Part shown: in pieces, positions 36,640 to 45,080 of the stretch
Numbering within the stretch: the first letter of the stretch is position 1
How the letters are laid out: each line of letters begins with the position of its first letter
Origin: Peptoniphilus_A sp001811425
GTDB taxonomy: Bacteria > Bacillota > Clostridia > Tissierellales > Peptoniphilaceae
Reading direction: 5' to 3'
DNA length: 64,000 nucleotides
Assembly (NCBI RefSeq): GCF_001811425.1
Contig: NZ_KV804697.1
Coordinates: 1 to 64,000, forward strand
The notes under the pieces: generated by a model
Told to the model about the DNA's origin: nothing
Seen by the model: the letters and a program-made list of their open reading frames with translations, nothing else
The model's database searches: none
Program-made: the position numbers and the translations under genes

Positions 36640-37715
36640 TATTTTAAAGCACCTACTAAATTTTCTAAATTTTCTTCCATGATGCTAAAATAATCTGCCT
36701 TATTTTTTATTTGTTCTTCGCTTAATCCTTCAATTGGTGAAAGGACTTTCACAACGCATCCCGTTTCATCGGCAATAATTTTTGAAACCTTTGGATCAAT
36801 TAACTCTTCTGTGAAAATAGTTGTGATTTTATTTTCTTTAACATAGTTAATTATCTCAGCCATTTTCTTTGCATCTGGCTCAGTTTCTGCATTTACACCC
36901 TTTATACCAATTTGAGTCAAATTGTAGTCCTTGCATAAGTATCCATAAGCTTCGTGGCTAACTACAATAGTCTTATTTGGAAGAGCGCTTAATTGTTCAG
37001 AATATTTTGCATCAAGTTCATCTAACATTTTAGCATATTTTTGGTAATTTGACTCATAATAATCTGCATTTTCTTTGTCAAGTTCCACTAAAGCATTCTT
37101 TATATTTTCCATTTCAATTTTTGCATTCTTTGGTGAAATCCAAACATGGGGATCCATTGGTCCATGGTGGTGACCTTCATGTTCATGATCCTCTTCATGA
37201 GCTTCGTGATTGTGATTGTTTTCAGCTGCTTCATGATTGTGGTCGTGATTTTCTTCAGCTGCATCATGATTGTGATTGTGATTTTCTTCAGCCCCTTGGT
37301 GGTCATGATCTTCATCTTCGTGGTCATGACTTGACTTAATAAGGTCTACACCCTCTGAGGCTTCCACTACTTTTAAATCTTTATTTGATAGAGAATCAAT
37401 GACCTTATCAGTCCAAGATTCAAGGCCTGCACCATTGTATATAAACAAATCTGCACTTTCTAAATTTTTAATGGCCTTAGTATCTGGTTCCCATCCATGA
37501 GGTTCAGTACCTTGTGGCATTACCATCTCAACATCAAGCTTGTCGCCAGCAATCTTTTTGGCAAAGTCATACATTGGATAAACTGAAGCATAAACCTTTA
37601 GTCCTTCCTTATTTTCTGTATCTTTTCCAGCATCCTTTGTTTCTGCTCCTTTAGAACAGCCTGAGAATAAAACTATTCCCGCTAATAAAAATAATATTTT
37701 CTTAATATTTTTCAT
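36639..37715 (-). CDS. Zinc/manganese ABC substrate-binding lipoprotein with His-rich loop
   Basis: 358 aa. The signal peptide ends in lipobox LFSGC (Cys20), which would be lipidated. The cluster A-I metal-binding fold has EPHGWEPDTKA, the DPHVWISPKNAKIE second lobe start, VVSHEAYGYLC and FTEELIDPKVSKIIADETG. Between residues about 130 and 184 is a long His/Asp/Glu loop containing three imperfect 11-residue repeats. Such loops in ZnuA/AdcA proteins bind zinc, so zinc is the likelier cargo. It is divergent from the Fur-family gene, with a Fur-box-like site between them. Confidence 0.93.
   Translation of the reverse strand: MKNIKKILFLLAGIVLFSGCSKGAETKDAGKDTENKEGLKVYASVYPMYDFAKKIAGDKLDVEMVMPQGTEPHGWEPDTKAIKNLESADLFIYNGAGLESWTDKVIDSLSNKDLKVVEASEGVDLIKSSHDHEDEDHDHQGAEENHNHNHDAAEENHDHNHEAAENNHNHEAHEEDHEHEGHHHGPMDPHVWISPKNAKIEMENIKNALVELDKENADYYESNYQKYAKMLDELDAKYSEQLSALPNKTIVVSHEAYGYLCKDYNLTQIGIKGVNAETEPDAKKMAEIINYVKENKITTIFTEELIDPKVSKIIADETGCVVKVLSPIEGLSEEQIKNKADYFSIMEENLENLVGALK
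37200..37292 (-). repeat. Three-copy 33-base coding repeat in the His-rich loop
   Basis: Encodes AEENHNHNHDA, AEENHDHNHEA and AENNHNHEA (residues 142-172). The DNA copies share the tcagctgc...tcatgattgtg core, so expansion or contraction by slippage is possible. The last copy is two residues shorter. Confidence 0.7.
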
Positions 37716-37736
37716 TTTTCTTTTTTCCTCCTAAAC

Positions 37737-37755
37737 AATAATGATTTCCATTAAT
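37737..37755. promoter_or_regulatory. Fur/Zur-box-like operator upstream of the metal importer
   Basis: A 19-base stretch containing AATGAT...CATTA, matching 13 of 19 positions of the classic GATAATGATAATCATTATC Fur box by eye. It lies directly downstream of the importer's -10, so binding would cover the start of transcription. Its owner may be the divergent Fur-family gene. Strictly a prediction. Confidence 0.5.
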
Positions 37756-37756
37756 T

Positions 37757-37765
37757 ATTATAGCA
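37757..37765 (-). promoter_or_regulatory. Extended -10 promoter of the metal importer operon
   Basis: TGCTATAAT on the minus strand, about 40 bases before the lipoprotein ATG, with an AGGAGG site between. No good -35 is visible. Confidence 0.6.
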
Positions 37766-37812
37766 AAAATTTTTCATTTTTAAAGTAATTTTTTAAATTA
37801 AATAAATTTTGA

Positions 37813-37818
37813 TATAAT
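37813..37818 (+). promoter_or_regulatory. -10 element of the Fur-family gene
   Basis: Perfect TATAAT 29 bases upstream of the chosen TTG start. The -35 region is only T-rich. Confidence 0.5.
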
Positions 37819-37846
37819 ACTTATAAGATTGAAAGCAGGTGAATTT

Positions 37847-38263
37847 TTGAAAAATTTTGAAGATATATTAAAGAAAAATAACTTAAAGGTAACTAAGGGA
37901 AGGCTTGCCCTTTTGGATCTTCTATATAATTCTCATGTACCCATGAATACAGAGGAAATTTTTGAAGCTGTGGACAAAAAATCTCTGCCTAGCTTCACTT
38001 CCCTTTATAGGATGCTAAATGAACTTACTGATAAAAATATTTTGAAGAAAAACTTGTATCACAATGGGCTTTATTATTTTGAATTTGCAAATATGGGCCA
38101 CAGACACTACATAGTTTGTGACAAGTGCGGCAAAATTTCTGCCATAGAAAATTGTCCAATTTCAGATTTTGAAAAAATCGCTGAAGAAGAAACTGGCTAC
38201 ACTGTGACAAATCACATTGTAGAACTTCGTGGCATCTGTCCTGACTGCCAAAAAGATATATAA
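37847..38263 (+). CDS. Fur-family metalloregulator (Zur/PerR-like)
   Basis: 138 aa winged-helix repressor. KKNNLKVTKGRLALLDLLY begins the DNA-binding domain; the recognition helix lies around LPSFTSLYRMLNEL. The dimerisation domain has GHRHYIVCDKCGKI and a second CxxC in GICPDC, a structural zinc site. Start: the longest reading begins with TTG at 37829, but AGGTG lies five bases before a second TTG at 37847, which gives the usual N terminus. The divergent metal importer and the Fur-box-like site between them suggest zinc control; iron or peroxide sensing cannot be excluded. Confidence 0.9.
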   Translation: MKNFEDILKKNNLKVTKGRLALLDLLYNSHVPMNTEEIFEAVDKKSLPSFTSLYRMLNELTDKNILKKNLYHNGLYYFEFANMGHRHYIVCDKCGKISAIENCPISDFEKIAEEETGYTVTNHIVELRGICPDCQKDI

Positions 38264-38387
38264 ACCACATTGTGGAATGCTATTCACATGGCAAAATATT
38301 TCTTTACTTTTTCCATGACGGAGTTATAATATATTTAGTAAAATAAAAATTTATTTTACATCCTTTACTTATATTTTGATAAAAGAA

Positions 38388-38416
38388 GAGGCTTCTGTTC
38401 ACCCCGCAGAAGCCTC
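38388..38416. terminator. Bidirectional hairpin between the Fur gene and the YuiF-like transporter
   Basis: Perfect 10-bp stem GAGGCTTCTG/CAGAAGCCTC (38388-38397 with 38407-38416). T-rich flanks on both sides are interrupted, so efficiency in each direction is uncertain. Confidence 0.75.
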
Positions 38417-38435
38417 TTTGTCTTTGTTATCCATA

Positions 38436-39737
38436 TTAAATTAAAGTTGTTACAAAACCACCTATTAAAATCAAAGGTATTCCATAAAAAATAAATTGTG
38501 GAACACAAGTATCCTTTATGTGATCATGTTGACCATCTACTGAAAGTCCAGATGTTGGTCCAAGAGTTGTATCAGATGCTGGTGAACCTGCATCGCCACA
38601 AACTGCTGCAATTGTAACAAGTAAAATCGTTGCTGGAATTGAGTATCCAAGGCTAACTGCTATTGGTACATAAATTGCAGAAATAATTGGAACTGTTCCA
38701 AAAGATGTTCCTATTCCTAGGGTAATCATAAGTCCTAAAAGAATCATTACATAGGATGCTACAAGTTTTGATCCTCCAAGTAGAGATGTTGCAAATTGAA
38801 CTAAATCATTAACTGCTCCAGTTCTTATGAGTACATTTGCATATCCTGCTGCAATTAACATAACAAAGGCGATAAAGCCCATCATATTTATTCCGCCATC
38901 TAGCATTTTTTGAATATCTTTCCATTTTATAACTCTAGTAACTACTATAAATATTAGGCCTACCAAAGCTCCTAATGGAAGTGATTCAGTGAATATTTGC
39001 ACTACAACAGTAATAACTCCTGATAAAAGAACAAGAATATGCTTTTTCTCCAACTTGCTTGGAATATCTTTTACATCTTGATCCTTAACATCTTTTTGAG
39101 CATATTCTCTATCTCTTGAAAAAAATATCAAACCTGCTACAAGTCCTATAAGCATTATCACTGCAACCATCCAATTTGTTGCAATAACATCCTTTCTCAC
39201 AATAGAAAGACCTGACCTATTGAATGAATCAACTATTAATCCTTGGAATATTGCACCATATCCAACAGGTATTGCTATATAAGGTGCCTTTAAGCCAAAG
39301 CCAAAGGATACAGAAAGCATCTTTCTATTCATTTTCATCTTATTCATATGGGATATTAGTGGCGGTATTAAAATCGGTATAAAAGCTATGTGAATTGGTA
39401 CTATAGTTTCTGCCGCTATAGCAATAACAATTATAATTGCACATAGTAAAATTTTATTGTCCTTAACTAGCGAACCAATCTTCTTAGCCATTATATCTGC
39501 TGCACCAGTTTCTTGCATACAATAAGCCAGTGAACCTAATAGTATATAACTAAGAGCTGTTTCTGCATTATTTCCCATTCCTCCTATGAGAAGTTTCATC
39601 GTTTCTGTAATTCCTGTTCCAGAAAAAAGTCCTGCACATACTGCTGAAATCATCAGCGAGAAAAATACAGGGACTTTTGCTAAACATAAGGCTGCCAAAA
39701 TAATTACTGACAGCACAACTGCATTTGTAAAAATCAT
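38436..39737 (-). CDS. YuiF-like Na+/H+ antiporter-family (amino-acid) transporter
   Basis: 433 aa with about 10-12 membrane helices. The C-terminal motif CGDAGSPASDTTLGPTSGLSVDGQHDHI is nearly identical in form to that of YuiF/HI1107-type members of the NhaC/arsenical-pump-like superfamily, some annotated as histidine transporters. The N-terminal half contains PIHIAFIPILIPPLI and APYIAIPVGYGAIFQ. The substrate is not decided by sequence. It is transcribed alone: a terminator-like hairpin lies on each side. Confidence 0.82.
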   Translation of the reverse strand: MIFTNAVVLSVIILAALCLAKVPVFFSLMISAVCAGLFSGTGITETMKLLIGGMGNNAETALSYILLGSLAYCMQETGAADIMAKKIGSLVKDNKILLCAIIIVIAIAAETIVPIHIAFIPILIPPLISHMNKMKMNRKMLSVSFGFGLKAPYIAIPVGYGAIFQGLIVDSFNRSGLSIVRKDVIATNWMVAVIMLIGLVAGLIFFSRDREYAQKDVKDQDVKDIPSKLEKKHILVLLSGVITVVVQIFTESLPLGALVGLIFIVVTRVIKWKDIQKMLDGGINMMGFIAFVMLIAAGYANVLIRTGAVNDLVQFATSLLGGSKLVASYVMILLGLMITLGIGTSFGTVPIISAIYVPIAVSLGYSIPATILLVTIAAVCGDAGSPASDTTLGPTSGLSVDGQHDHIKDTCVPQFIFYGIPLILIGGFVTTLI

Positions 39738-39802
39738 TTTTCTCTCCTCTTCTTTCTAATTTCCTTTTACCCCTTTTATACATTTTAATCTAATTTTTTC
39801 AT

Positions 39803-39839
39803 AAAAAAAAAGACTTTTCTGTAATTAGAAAAATCTTTT
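39803..39839 (-). terminator. Probable terminator downstream of ftsH
   Basis: A 13-bp stem with one mismatch (39808-39820 with 39827-39839), then nine As/Ts giving a minus-strand T-run. It lies about 90 bases past the ftsH stop. Confidence 0.7.
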
Positions 39840-39930
39840 CTATAATAAATATTAATTTAACTATGGTGTAAAAGAAAAATCTTCTTGACCTAAAATTAGT
39901 TGTTTATGGGTTTCTTATATGTTTTTGCCT

Positions 39931-41826
39931 TTACATCTCTTGGCTTTCATCTATAGACTCACCATCATCTTGGACCTCAGCTTGACTTTCTTTTTCATCG
40001 TATTCCTTTAAGATGTCCATAAATTCTTCGCCAGTAATTGTCTCTTGACGAAGAAGATATTCTGCAATGGCATGAAGGGCCCTGATGTTTTCCTTTAAAA
40101 TTTTTCTAGCCTCATCGTGAGCCTGGTCAATAATTTTTTGCACTGCCTCGTCTATTTCATATTGAGTTTGTGGTGAACATTGAAGTGATGTATCTCCACC
40201 AAGGTAGGCATTAGTCATTGATTCCAGTGCAACAAAGCCAAATTCATCTGTCATGCCAAATCTTGTAACCATAGCCTTGGCAATTTTTGTCGCCTTTTCA
40301 ATGTCATTTGATGCTCCACTTGTCCTGATGTTAAAAATTAATTCTTCAGCTGACCTTCCGCCAGTTAGGGTTACAATGCTATTTATGGCATCTTCCTTAG
40401 TCATAAGGAATTTTTCTTCCTCATCAACTTGCATAGTGTAGCCAAGAGCCCCTGATGTTCTAGGAATAATTGTAATTTTGTGAACTGGAGCTGAATCCTT
40501 TTGCTTTGCAGCAACAAGGGCGTGACCAACTTCGTGGTAGGCAATTATTCTCTTTTCCTTTGGAGAAATAACTGCATTTTTCTTTTCATAACCTGCAAGG
40601 ACAACTTCTACAGATTCTTCCAAGTCTCTTTCACTCATTTTGTCTCTACCTTCACGAACTGCACGAAGGGCTGCCTCATTTATCATGTTGGCAAGGTCGG
40701 CACCAGATGCACCTGCAGTGGCACGAGCAATTTTGTCGTAATCTATATTTTCTTCCTTTTTTATGTCCTTGGCATGAACTCTTAGTATGGCTATCCTTCC
40801 ACTTAAGTCAGGTAGCTCAACTGGTATTCTCCTGTCAAATCTGCCTGGTCTTAAAAGAGCTGGGTCAAGAGAATCTGGTCTATTTGTGGCAGCGAGAATT
40901 ACAACTCCAGCCTTGGCGTCAAAGCCGTCCATCTCTGAAAGAAGTTGGTTAAGAGTTTGCTCTCTTTCATCGTTGCCAGAAATTCCAGACCCATCTCTTC
41001 TCTTGCCAATTGTGTCGATTTCGTCAATAAAAATTATGCAAGGAGCCTTTTCCACTGCTTGCTTAAATAAGTCTCTAACCTTAGCAGCACCAAGACCTAC
41101 AAACATTTCAACAAAGGCTGAACCTGAAATTGAAAAGAAGGGTACTTCGGCTTCACTTGCCACAGCCTTGGCAAGAAGAGTCTTACCAGTGCCTGGAGGA
41201 CCAACTAATAGGGCCCCCTTAGGTAGTTTTGCACCAATTTCTGTGTACTTCTTTGGATTGTGTAAAAAGTCCACAAGTTCTGACAAGGCCTCCTTTGCCT
41301 CATCTTGTCCAGCTACATTTTCGAATTTAATTCCATCAGTAGATTCAACATATATCTTTGCCCCACTTTTGCCAAGACTCATGGGACCAACATCGCCCAT
41401 TCTCTTGAAAATAAATTTTGAGAGAAAGATCCAAAAGGCAATAAGAATTGCAAAGGTAGCAACTGTTGAAATTATAAAGGAAAGCACTGGATTCATTTCA
41501 GGCTTATAAACTTGAGCAGACTTTACATTTTTATTTACTAACCTATCAACTAAATTTGGATCATACATCCTATTAGTTTCATACTTAACTTTCTTCCCAT
41601 CTTTTTCTATTTCAAAGGCAATGGTCCTATCTCGAACCTCTGCCTTTTTAACTTCGCCCCTGTTGACAAGATTTACAAAGGAAACATAGTCAATTTCTTT
41701 TATGTCCTTTTCCTTGTTAAGTCTTGGCACAAAAACTATGGCGACTAGGTAAAAAATCACTATCGCCAAAATTACATAGAGAATTGTGGGAATATATTTA
41801 TTAAAATTATTTTTGTTGTTAGACAA
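39931..41826 (-). CDS. ftsH: ATP-dependent zinc metalloprotease FtsH
   Basis: 631 aa membrane-anchored AAA+ protease that degrades misassembled membrane proteins and regulators. Two N-terminal helices (about 13-33 and 110-135) flank an extracytoplasmic domain. The AAA module has Walker A VGPPGTGKTLLAKA, Walker B IIFIDEIDTIG and the pore motif in SAFVEMFVG. The second region of homology is AATNRPDSLDPALLRPGRFDR. The protease active site is HEVGH near residue 430. The C-terminal tail is acidic. Only about 55 bases separate it from recR, and most of that is a terminator; see findings. Confidence 0.98.
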   Translation of the reverse strand: MSNNKNNFNKYIPTILYVILAIVIFYLVAIVFVPRLNKEKDIKEIDYVSFVNLVNRGEVKKAEVRDRTIAFEIEKDGKKVKYETNRMYDPNLVDRLVNKNVKSAQVYKPEMNPVLSFIISTVATFAILIAFWIFLSKFIFKRMGDVGPMSLGKSGAKIYVESTDGIKFENVAGQDEAKEALSELVDFLHNPKKYTEIGAKLPKGALLVGPPGTGKTLLAKAVASEAEVPFFSISGSAFVEMFVGLGAAKVRDLFKQAVEKAPCIIFIDEIDTIGKRRDGSGISGNDEREQTLNQLLSEMDGFDAKAGVVILAATNRPDSLDPALLRPGRFDRRIPVELPDLSGRIAILRVHAKDIKKEENIDYDKIARATAGASGADLANMINEAALRAVREGRDKMSERDLEESVEVVLAGYEKKNAVISPKEKRIIAYHEVGHALVAAKQKDSAPVHKITIIPRTSGALGYTMQVDEEEKFLMTKEDAINSIVTLTGGRSAEELIFNIRTSGASNDIEKATKIAKAMVTRFGMTDEFGFVALESMTNAYLGGDTSLQCSPQTQYEIDEAVQKIIDQAHDEARKILKENIRALHAIAEYLLRQETITGEEFMDILKEYDEKESQAEVQDDGESIDESQEM

Positions 41827-41854
41827 AATTTTCCCCTTTCTAAAGTTTTTTAAA

Positions 41855-41880
41855 GAAAAAATTTGGGACCAAGTCCCAAA
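41855..41880 (-). terminator. Strong terminator after recR
   Basis: Perfect 8-bp stem TTTGGGAC/GTCCCAAA (41862-41869 with 41873-41880) with a three-base loop, then a T-rich run on the minus strand. It starts at the recR stop and ends only about 30 bases before the ftsH ATG. Confidence 0.88.
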
Positions 41881-41881
41881 A

Positions 41882-42484
41882 TTAATCTAGCCTTCTTCTA
41901 TTTTCCATGGCAGTCTGAATGGTGATCTCGTCGTAAAACTCAAGATCTCCTCCAACTGGCAAGCCGTATCCTATTCTCGAAACTGTAATATCAAAGTCCT
42001 TTAAAATATTTTTTATATAAGTTGCAGTTGCATCGCCATCAACAGTGGGATTAGTTGCAACTATTACTTCTTTAATATTTTCCTTTTTTACTCTCTCAAT
42101 TAGTTCCTTTACCCTTACATCTTCTGGCGATTTCCCCTTTAGTGGCGAAATTACACCGTGAAGTACATGGTATTTTCCACGAAAGCTGTTAGACCTCTCC
42201 ATGGCGTCTACATCCTTGGGGCTTTCTACTACGCAAATAATAGAGTCGTCCCTTGTTTTACTTGAACAAATATGGCAGGGGTCGCTGTCAGCATAATTCA
42301 TGCAAATGGAACACTGAACTGTATTTCTCTTAGCAGCAATGATGGCATCACTTAAACTTACAACTTCAGCATCATCAAGACCTATAATGTGATAGGCAAG
42401 CCTTTGAGCAGTTTTAGAACCAATCCCAGGAAGTCTGTTTAATTTTTTTATTAAATCTTCAATAGGACCAATTTCTTTGTTCAT
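41882..42484 (-). CDS. recR: Recombination mediator RecR
   Basis: 200 aa. Loads RecA at gaps together with RecF and RecO. The helix-hairpin-helix LPGIGSKTAQRLAYHI is followed by the C4 zinc finger CSICMNYADSDPCHIC, then the Toprim domain with VVESPKDVDAMER and ATNPTVDGDATATYI. The Walker-B-like C-terminal GYGLPVGGDLEFYDEITI is complete. It is the last of the dnaX-ybaB-recR trio, starting one base after the ybaB stop. Confidence 0.97.
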   Translation of the reverse strand: MNKEIGPIEDLIKKLNRLPGIGSKTAQRLAYHIIGLDDAEVVSLSDAIIAAKRNTVQCSICMNYADSDPCHICSSKTRDDSIICVVESPKDVDAMERSNSFRGKYHVLHGVISPLKGKSPEDVRVKELIERVKKENIKEVIVATNPTVDGDATATYIKNILKDFDITVSRIGYGLPVGGDLEFYDEITIQTAMENRRRLD

Positions 42485-42485
42485 C

Positions 42486-42827
42486 TTATAGCCCCGGAAT
42501 ATTTAATCCACCAGTTAATTTGCCCATTTGAGAATTCATTTTGTTTTCAGCATTTCTCATAGCTTCATTTACTGCAGCAACGATTAAATCTTCAAGCATT
42601 TCAACATCGTCAGGATCAACTGCATCTTTGTCAAGCTTAATAGAAATAAGTTCCTTGTTTCCATTTACAGTTGCACAAACTGCTCCGCCACCAGAAGTTG
42701 CAGAAATTTCTTCATTTGCCAAATTTTCTTGCATTTCTTCCATTTGTTTTTGAAGCTTTTCAATTTGCTTCATCATATTATTTCTTCCGCCTCCCCCAGG
42801 GAAGCCGTTAAATCCACCTCTAGCCAT
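42486..42827 (-). CDS. ybaB: YbaB/EbfC nucleoid-associated protein
   Basis: 113 aa DNA-binding dimer, conserved between dnaX and recR in most Firmicutes. Family core: MMKQIEKLQKQMEEMQENLANEE coiled helix, GAVCATVNGNKELISIKLDKDAVDPDDVEMLEDLIVAAVNEA and a short tail. The Gly-rich start (ARGGFNGFPGGGGRNN) is common in this group. The name follows context and the core motif. Confidence 0.95.
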   Translation of the reverse strand: MARGGFNGFPGGGGRNNMMKQIEKLQKQMEEMQENLANEEISATSGGGAVCATVNGNKELISIKLDKDAVDPDDVEMLEDLIVAAVNEAMRNAENKMNSQMGKLTGGLNIPGL

Positions 42828-42835
42828 ATTTCCTC

Positions 42836-44512
42836 CTAAATTTCTTCTATATTATTTTTTCCAAAAATTTCTTCTAAATTGTCTGCTCCAGCTTTTTGAA
42901 GTTTAAACCTAACATCAATATCCTTGCCGTAAATGGACTTTAATAGGTCTGGCAAAATATTTTTTCTCTCAGGCTCTGAACAGTAATTATAGTAAAATTC
43001 ATACCCTTCTTGAAAAACTATTTCTAAAATATTTTCGTGAAACTTTTCTAGTTTAGCAAAGGTCAAAAATCCTCCAAAGCCAGTATAGCTTTTAGATTTA
43101 AGTTCTGCTAGAATTTTTTGCCAATCGCTGTTTATTTTTTCAAGAGAAAGTAAAGTTTCTCCTTTTTGTTGAACTTCACCATTATCCTCTATTATAGCAG
43201 ATTGATTTGATTTTTCAATTGACCCATCCTCTGGTCCATCCCTTAAAATATCATGGTCAGAATTTTTTGGGACTTCTTTTTTGTCAGTAGCCTTATCAAG
43301 ATTTTTTTCTATATTTAATTTATTATTAACAGGTAAAACTTCTTCATGCTTAAAATTATTTGGAAGCCCCTTATTTTCAAGACCACTTAACTTATCTTCC
43401 AAGGCCTTAAGTCTTAGAGACATGTCGTCTTTTACAAGTCTCTTGCAAATTTTTATTGCATTCATTTCGAAGACCACACGCTTATTGTCTGCATATTTTA
43501 TTTCCACTGCAAGATTTTTTAAAATGTCGATAATAATAAGTAAGTCTTCTAGGTCAGTTTCTCCAGCCATTTCTTGAAACTCACTTAAGTGAGATGTGTA
43601 GATTATTTTTTTCGGGTCCTTTAAAGTTTTTACCAATAAAAGATCTCTAAAGTGATTTAAAATTTGTGAAGAAAGTGTGTTAAAGTCCACTCCCTCTTTA
43701 TAAATTTCATCAATGGCATAAAGTGCCCCAGCTACATCTTTTTCCACAAGAGCTCTTGAAAGTGAAAATAAAAGTTCTGATGAGGAAATTCCAAGAACTT
43801 CCATGGCATCTTCTAACTTTATGTGGTCCCTATTCTTTGTAATAAGTTGGTCCAAAACTGAAAGGGCATCTCTCATTGCACCATCAGAAGACTTGGCAAT
43901 AAGGGTAAAGACTTCCTCGTCACAGGATTTTCCTTCAAGGTCTGTAATTTTTTTCAAATTTTCTGTAATTTCTTCTATAGAAATTCTCTTAAAGTTATAT
44001 TTTTGAGACCTAGATAAAATTGTGGCAGGAATTTTTTGTATTTCAGTAGTTGCAAGTATAAATATTAAATGTCTTGGCGGCTCTTCCAAAATTTTTAAGA
44101 GGGCATTAAAGGCTCCCTTGGAGAGCATGTGAACCTCGTCAATTATGTAGACCTTGTACTTTAAAGATTGAGGCGGATAAATTACTTTTTCCTTTAGCTC
44201 TCTTATATCGTCAACACCGTTGTTACTTGCGGCATCCATTTCCACTACATCTAAAACCGATTCGCTTAAGATAGCCTTGCAATTTTCACACTCATTGCAG
44301 GGATTGCCATCAATGGGATGAAGACAATTTACTGCACGGGACAAAATTTTTGCAGCAGATGTCTTTCCCGTTCCCCTAGTTCCTTGAAATATATAGGCGT
44401 GACTTATTTCGCCATTTTTTACTTGATTCTTTAATGAAGTTGTAACTGCTTCTTGACCACAAATCTCGTCAAAGGTTTTTGGCCTGTATTTTCTATATAA
44501 TGCTTTGTACAT
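42836..44512 (-). CDS. dnaX: DNA polymerase III subunit gamma/tau
   Basis: 558 aa clamp-loader ATPase. N-terminal YRKYRPKTFDEICGQEAV, Walker A FQGTRGTGKTSAAKIL, zinc finger Cys in CLHPIDGNPCNECENC, and Walker B with SRC motif DEVHMLSKGAFNALLKILEEPP and LSRSQKYNF. The C-terminal third (about 360-558) is a Lys/Asp/Glu-rich linker followed by a tau-like domain. Programmed frameshifting to gamma was not evident on inspection. First gene of dnaX-ybaB-recR; its GGTGAG site precedes the ATG. Confidence 0.96.
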   Translation of the reverse strand: MYKALYRKYRPKTFDEICGQEAVTTSLKNQVKNGEISHAYIFQGTRGTGKTSAAKILSRAVNCLHPIDGNPCNECENCKAILSESVLDVVEMDAASNNGVDDIRELKEKVIYPPQSLKYKVYIIDEVHMLSKGAFNALLKILEEPPRHLIFILATTEIQKIPATILSRSQKYNFKRISIEEITENLKKITDLEGKSCDEEVFTLIAKSSDGAMRDALSVLDQLITKNRDHIKLEDAMEVLGISSSELLFSLSRALVEKDVAGALYAIDEIYKEGVDFNTLSSQILNHFRDLLLVKTLKDPKKIIYTSHLSEFQEMAGETDLEDLLIIIDILKNLAVEIKYADNKRVVFEMNAIKICKRLVKDDMSLRLKALEDKLSGLENKGLPNNFKHEEVLPVNNKLNIEKNLDKATDKKEVPKNSDHDILRDGPEDGSIEKSNQSAIIEDNGEVQQKGETLLSLEKINSDWQKILAELKSKSYTGFGGFLTFAKLEKFHENILEIVFQEGYEFYYNYCSEPERKNILPDLLKSIYGKDIDVRFKLQKAGADNLEEIFGKNNIEEI

Positions 44513-44528
44513 TTTCTCACCTAAAATA

Positions 44529-44534
44529 ATTATA
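44529..44534 (-). promoter_or_regulatory. -10 element of the dnaX operon
   Basis: Perfect TATAAT on the minus strand, 17 bases before the dnaX ATG. The leader would be short. The -35 region is T-rich and unremarkable. Confidence 0.4.
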
Positions 44535-44611
44535 CATGAAAAAAATTTTTATTAAATTAAAATTAAGGATTTAGAGACAATTTTTCTTTTTCCAAAATAT
44601 TTAACATCCTC

Positions 44612-44641
44612 TTCACATAATTTTCACATGGCAAGTATATT
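44612..44641 (+). promoter_or_regulatory. Promoter of the Ala/Glu-rich lipoprotein
   Basis: TTCACA (44612-44617), an 18-base spacer and TATATT (44636-44641), placed about 50 bases before the ATG. The spacer contains a second TTCACAT copy. Confidence 0.6.
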
Positions 44642-44692
44642 ATGTAGACAAATCAAAGAAACAATGTGTTTCAAATAGGAGGATTTATTAAA

Positions 44693-44962
44693 ATGAAAAA
44701 TTTAAAGAAATTAGCAAGCGTTGGAATGATCTCTGTATTAATGTTAGGTATGGTAGCATGCCAAGGCGCTAACAAAAAAGCTGAAGAAGCTGCTAACGCT
44801 AAAGAAAATGCAGTAGAAGAACAAGCTGAAGCTAACGAAGCTAAAGTTGAAGCTAACGCTAAAGAAGCTGAAGCTGAAGTAGCTGCTGAAGAAGAACAAG
44901 CTAAAGAAGAAGTTGCTGAAGAAGCTGCTACTGAAGAAACTACTGAAGAACAAGCAAAATAA
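44693..44962 (+). CDS. Small Ala/Glu-rich lipoprotein
   Basis: 89 aa. The signal peptide KNLKKLASVGMISVLMLGMVAC ends in a lipobox-like Cys (position 23), so it is likely anchored in the outer leaflet of the membrane. The remainder is almost only Ala, Glu and Lys with a few Asn, Gln, Thr and Val. It would form one long amphipathic, acidic helix. Codons are strongly restricted (GCT, GAA), the ribosome site is a perfect AGGAGG ten bases before the ATG, and a TTCG-loop terminator follows: signs of very high expression. A longer GTG start (44666) lacks a ribosome site. No family recognised. Confidence 0.82.
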   Translation: MKNLKKLASVGMISVLMLGMVACQGANKKAEEAANAKENAVEEQAEANEAKVEANAKEAEAEVAAEEEQAKEEVAEEAATEETTEEQAK

Positions 44963-44982
44963 TTTAGCTTAACTTTTTAAAG

Positions 44983-45007
44983 GAAGCCTTTCGAGGCTTC
45001 TTTTTTT
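44983..45007 (+). terminator. TTCG-tetraloop terminator of the lipoprotein gene
   Basis: Perfect 7-bp stem GAAGCCT/AGGCTTC (44983-44989 with 44994-45000) closed by TTCG, followed by seven Ts. Confidence 0.93.
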
Positions 45008-45080
45008 ACATAATTTTACTTTTAAATATATTTTTATAGAGGAAAGACTTTTATAATTCTTTTATTTACTATATAAAAGA

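Noticed and set aside
37049..37339. His-rich plus-strand frames opposite the metal-binding lipoprotein
   Set aside because: Shadows of the His-rich repeat, with no start or ribosome-site context.
40787..41509. 240-residue open frame on the plus strand inside ftsH
   Set aside because: Antisense to a strongly conserved gene; Ser/Pro-rich composition typical of shadows; no ribosome site.
38283..44635. Shared 12-mer TTCACATGGCAA at 38284 and 44624
   Set aside because: With AT-rich DNA and tens of thousands of positions, a shared 12-mer is expected by chance; contexts differ.
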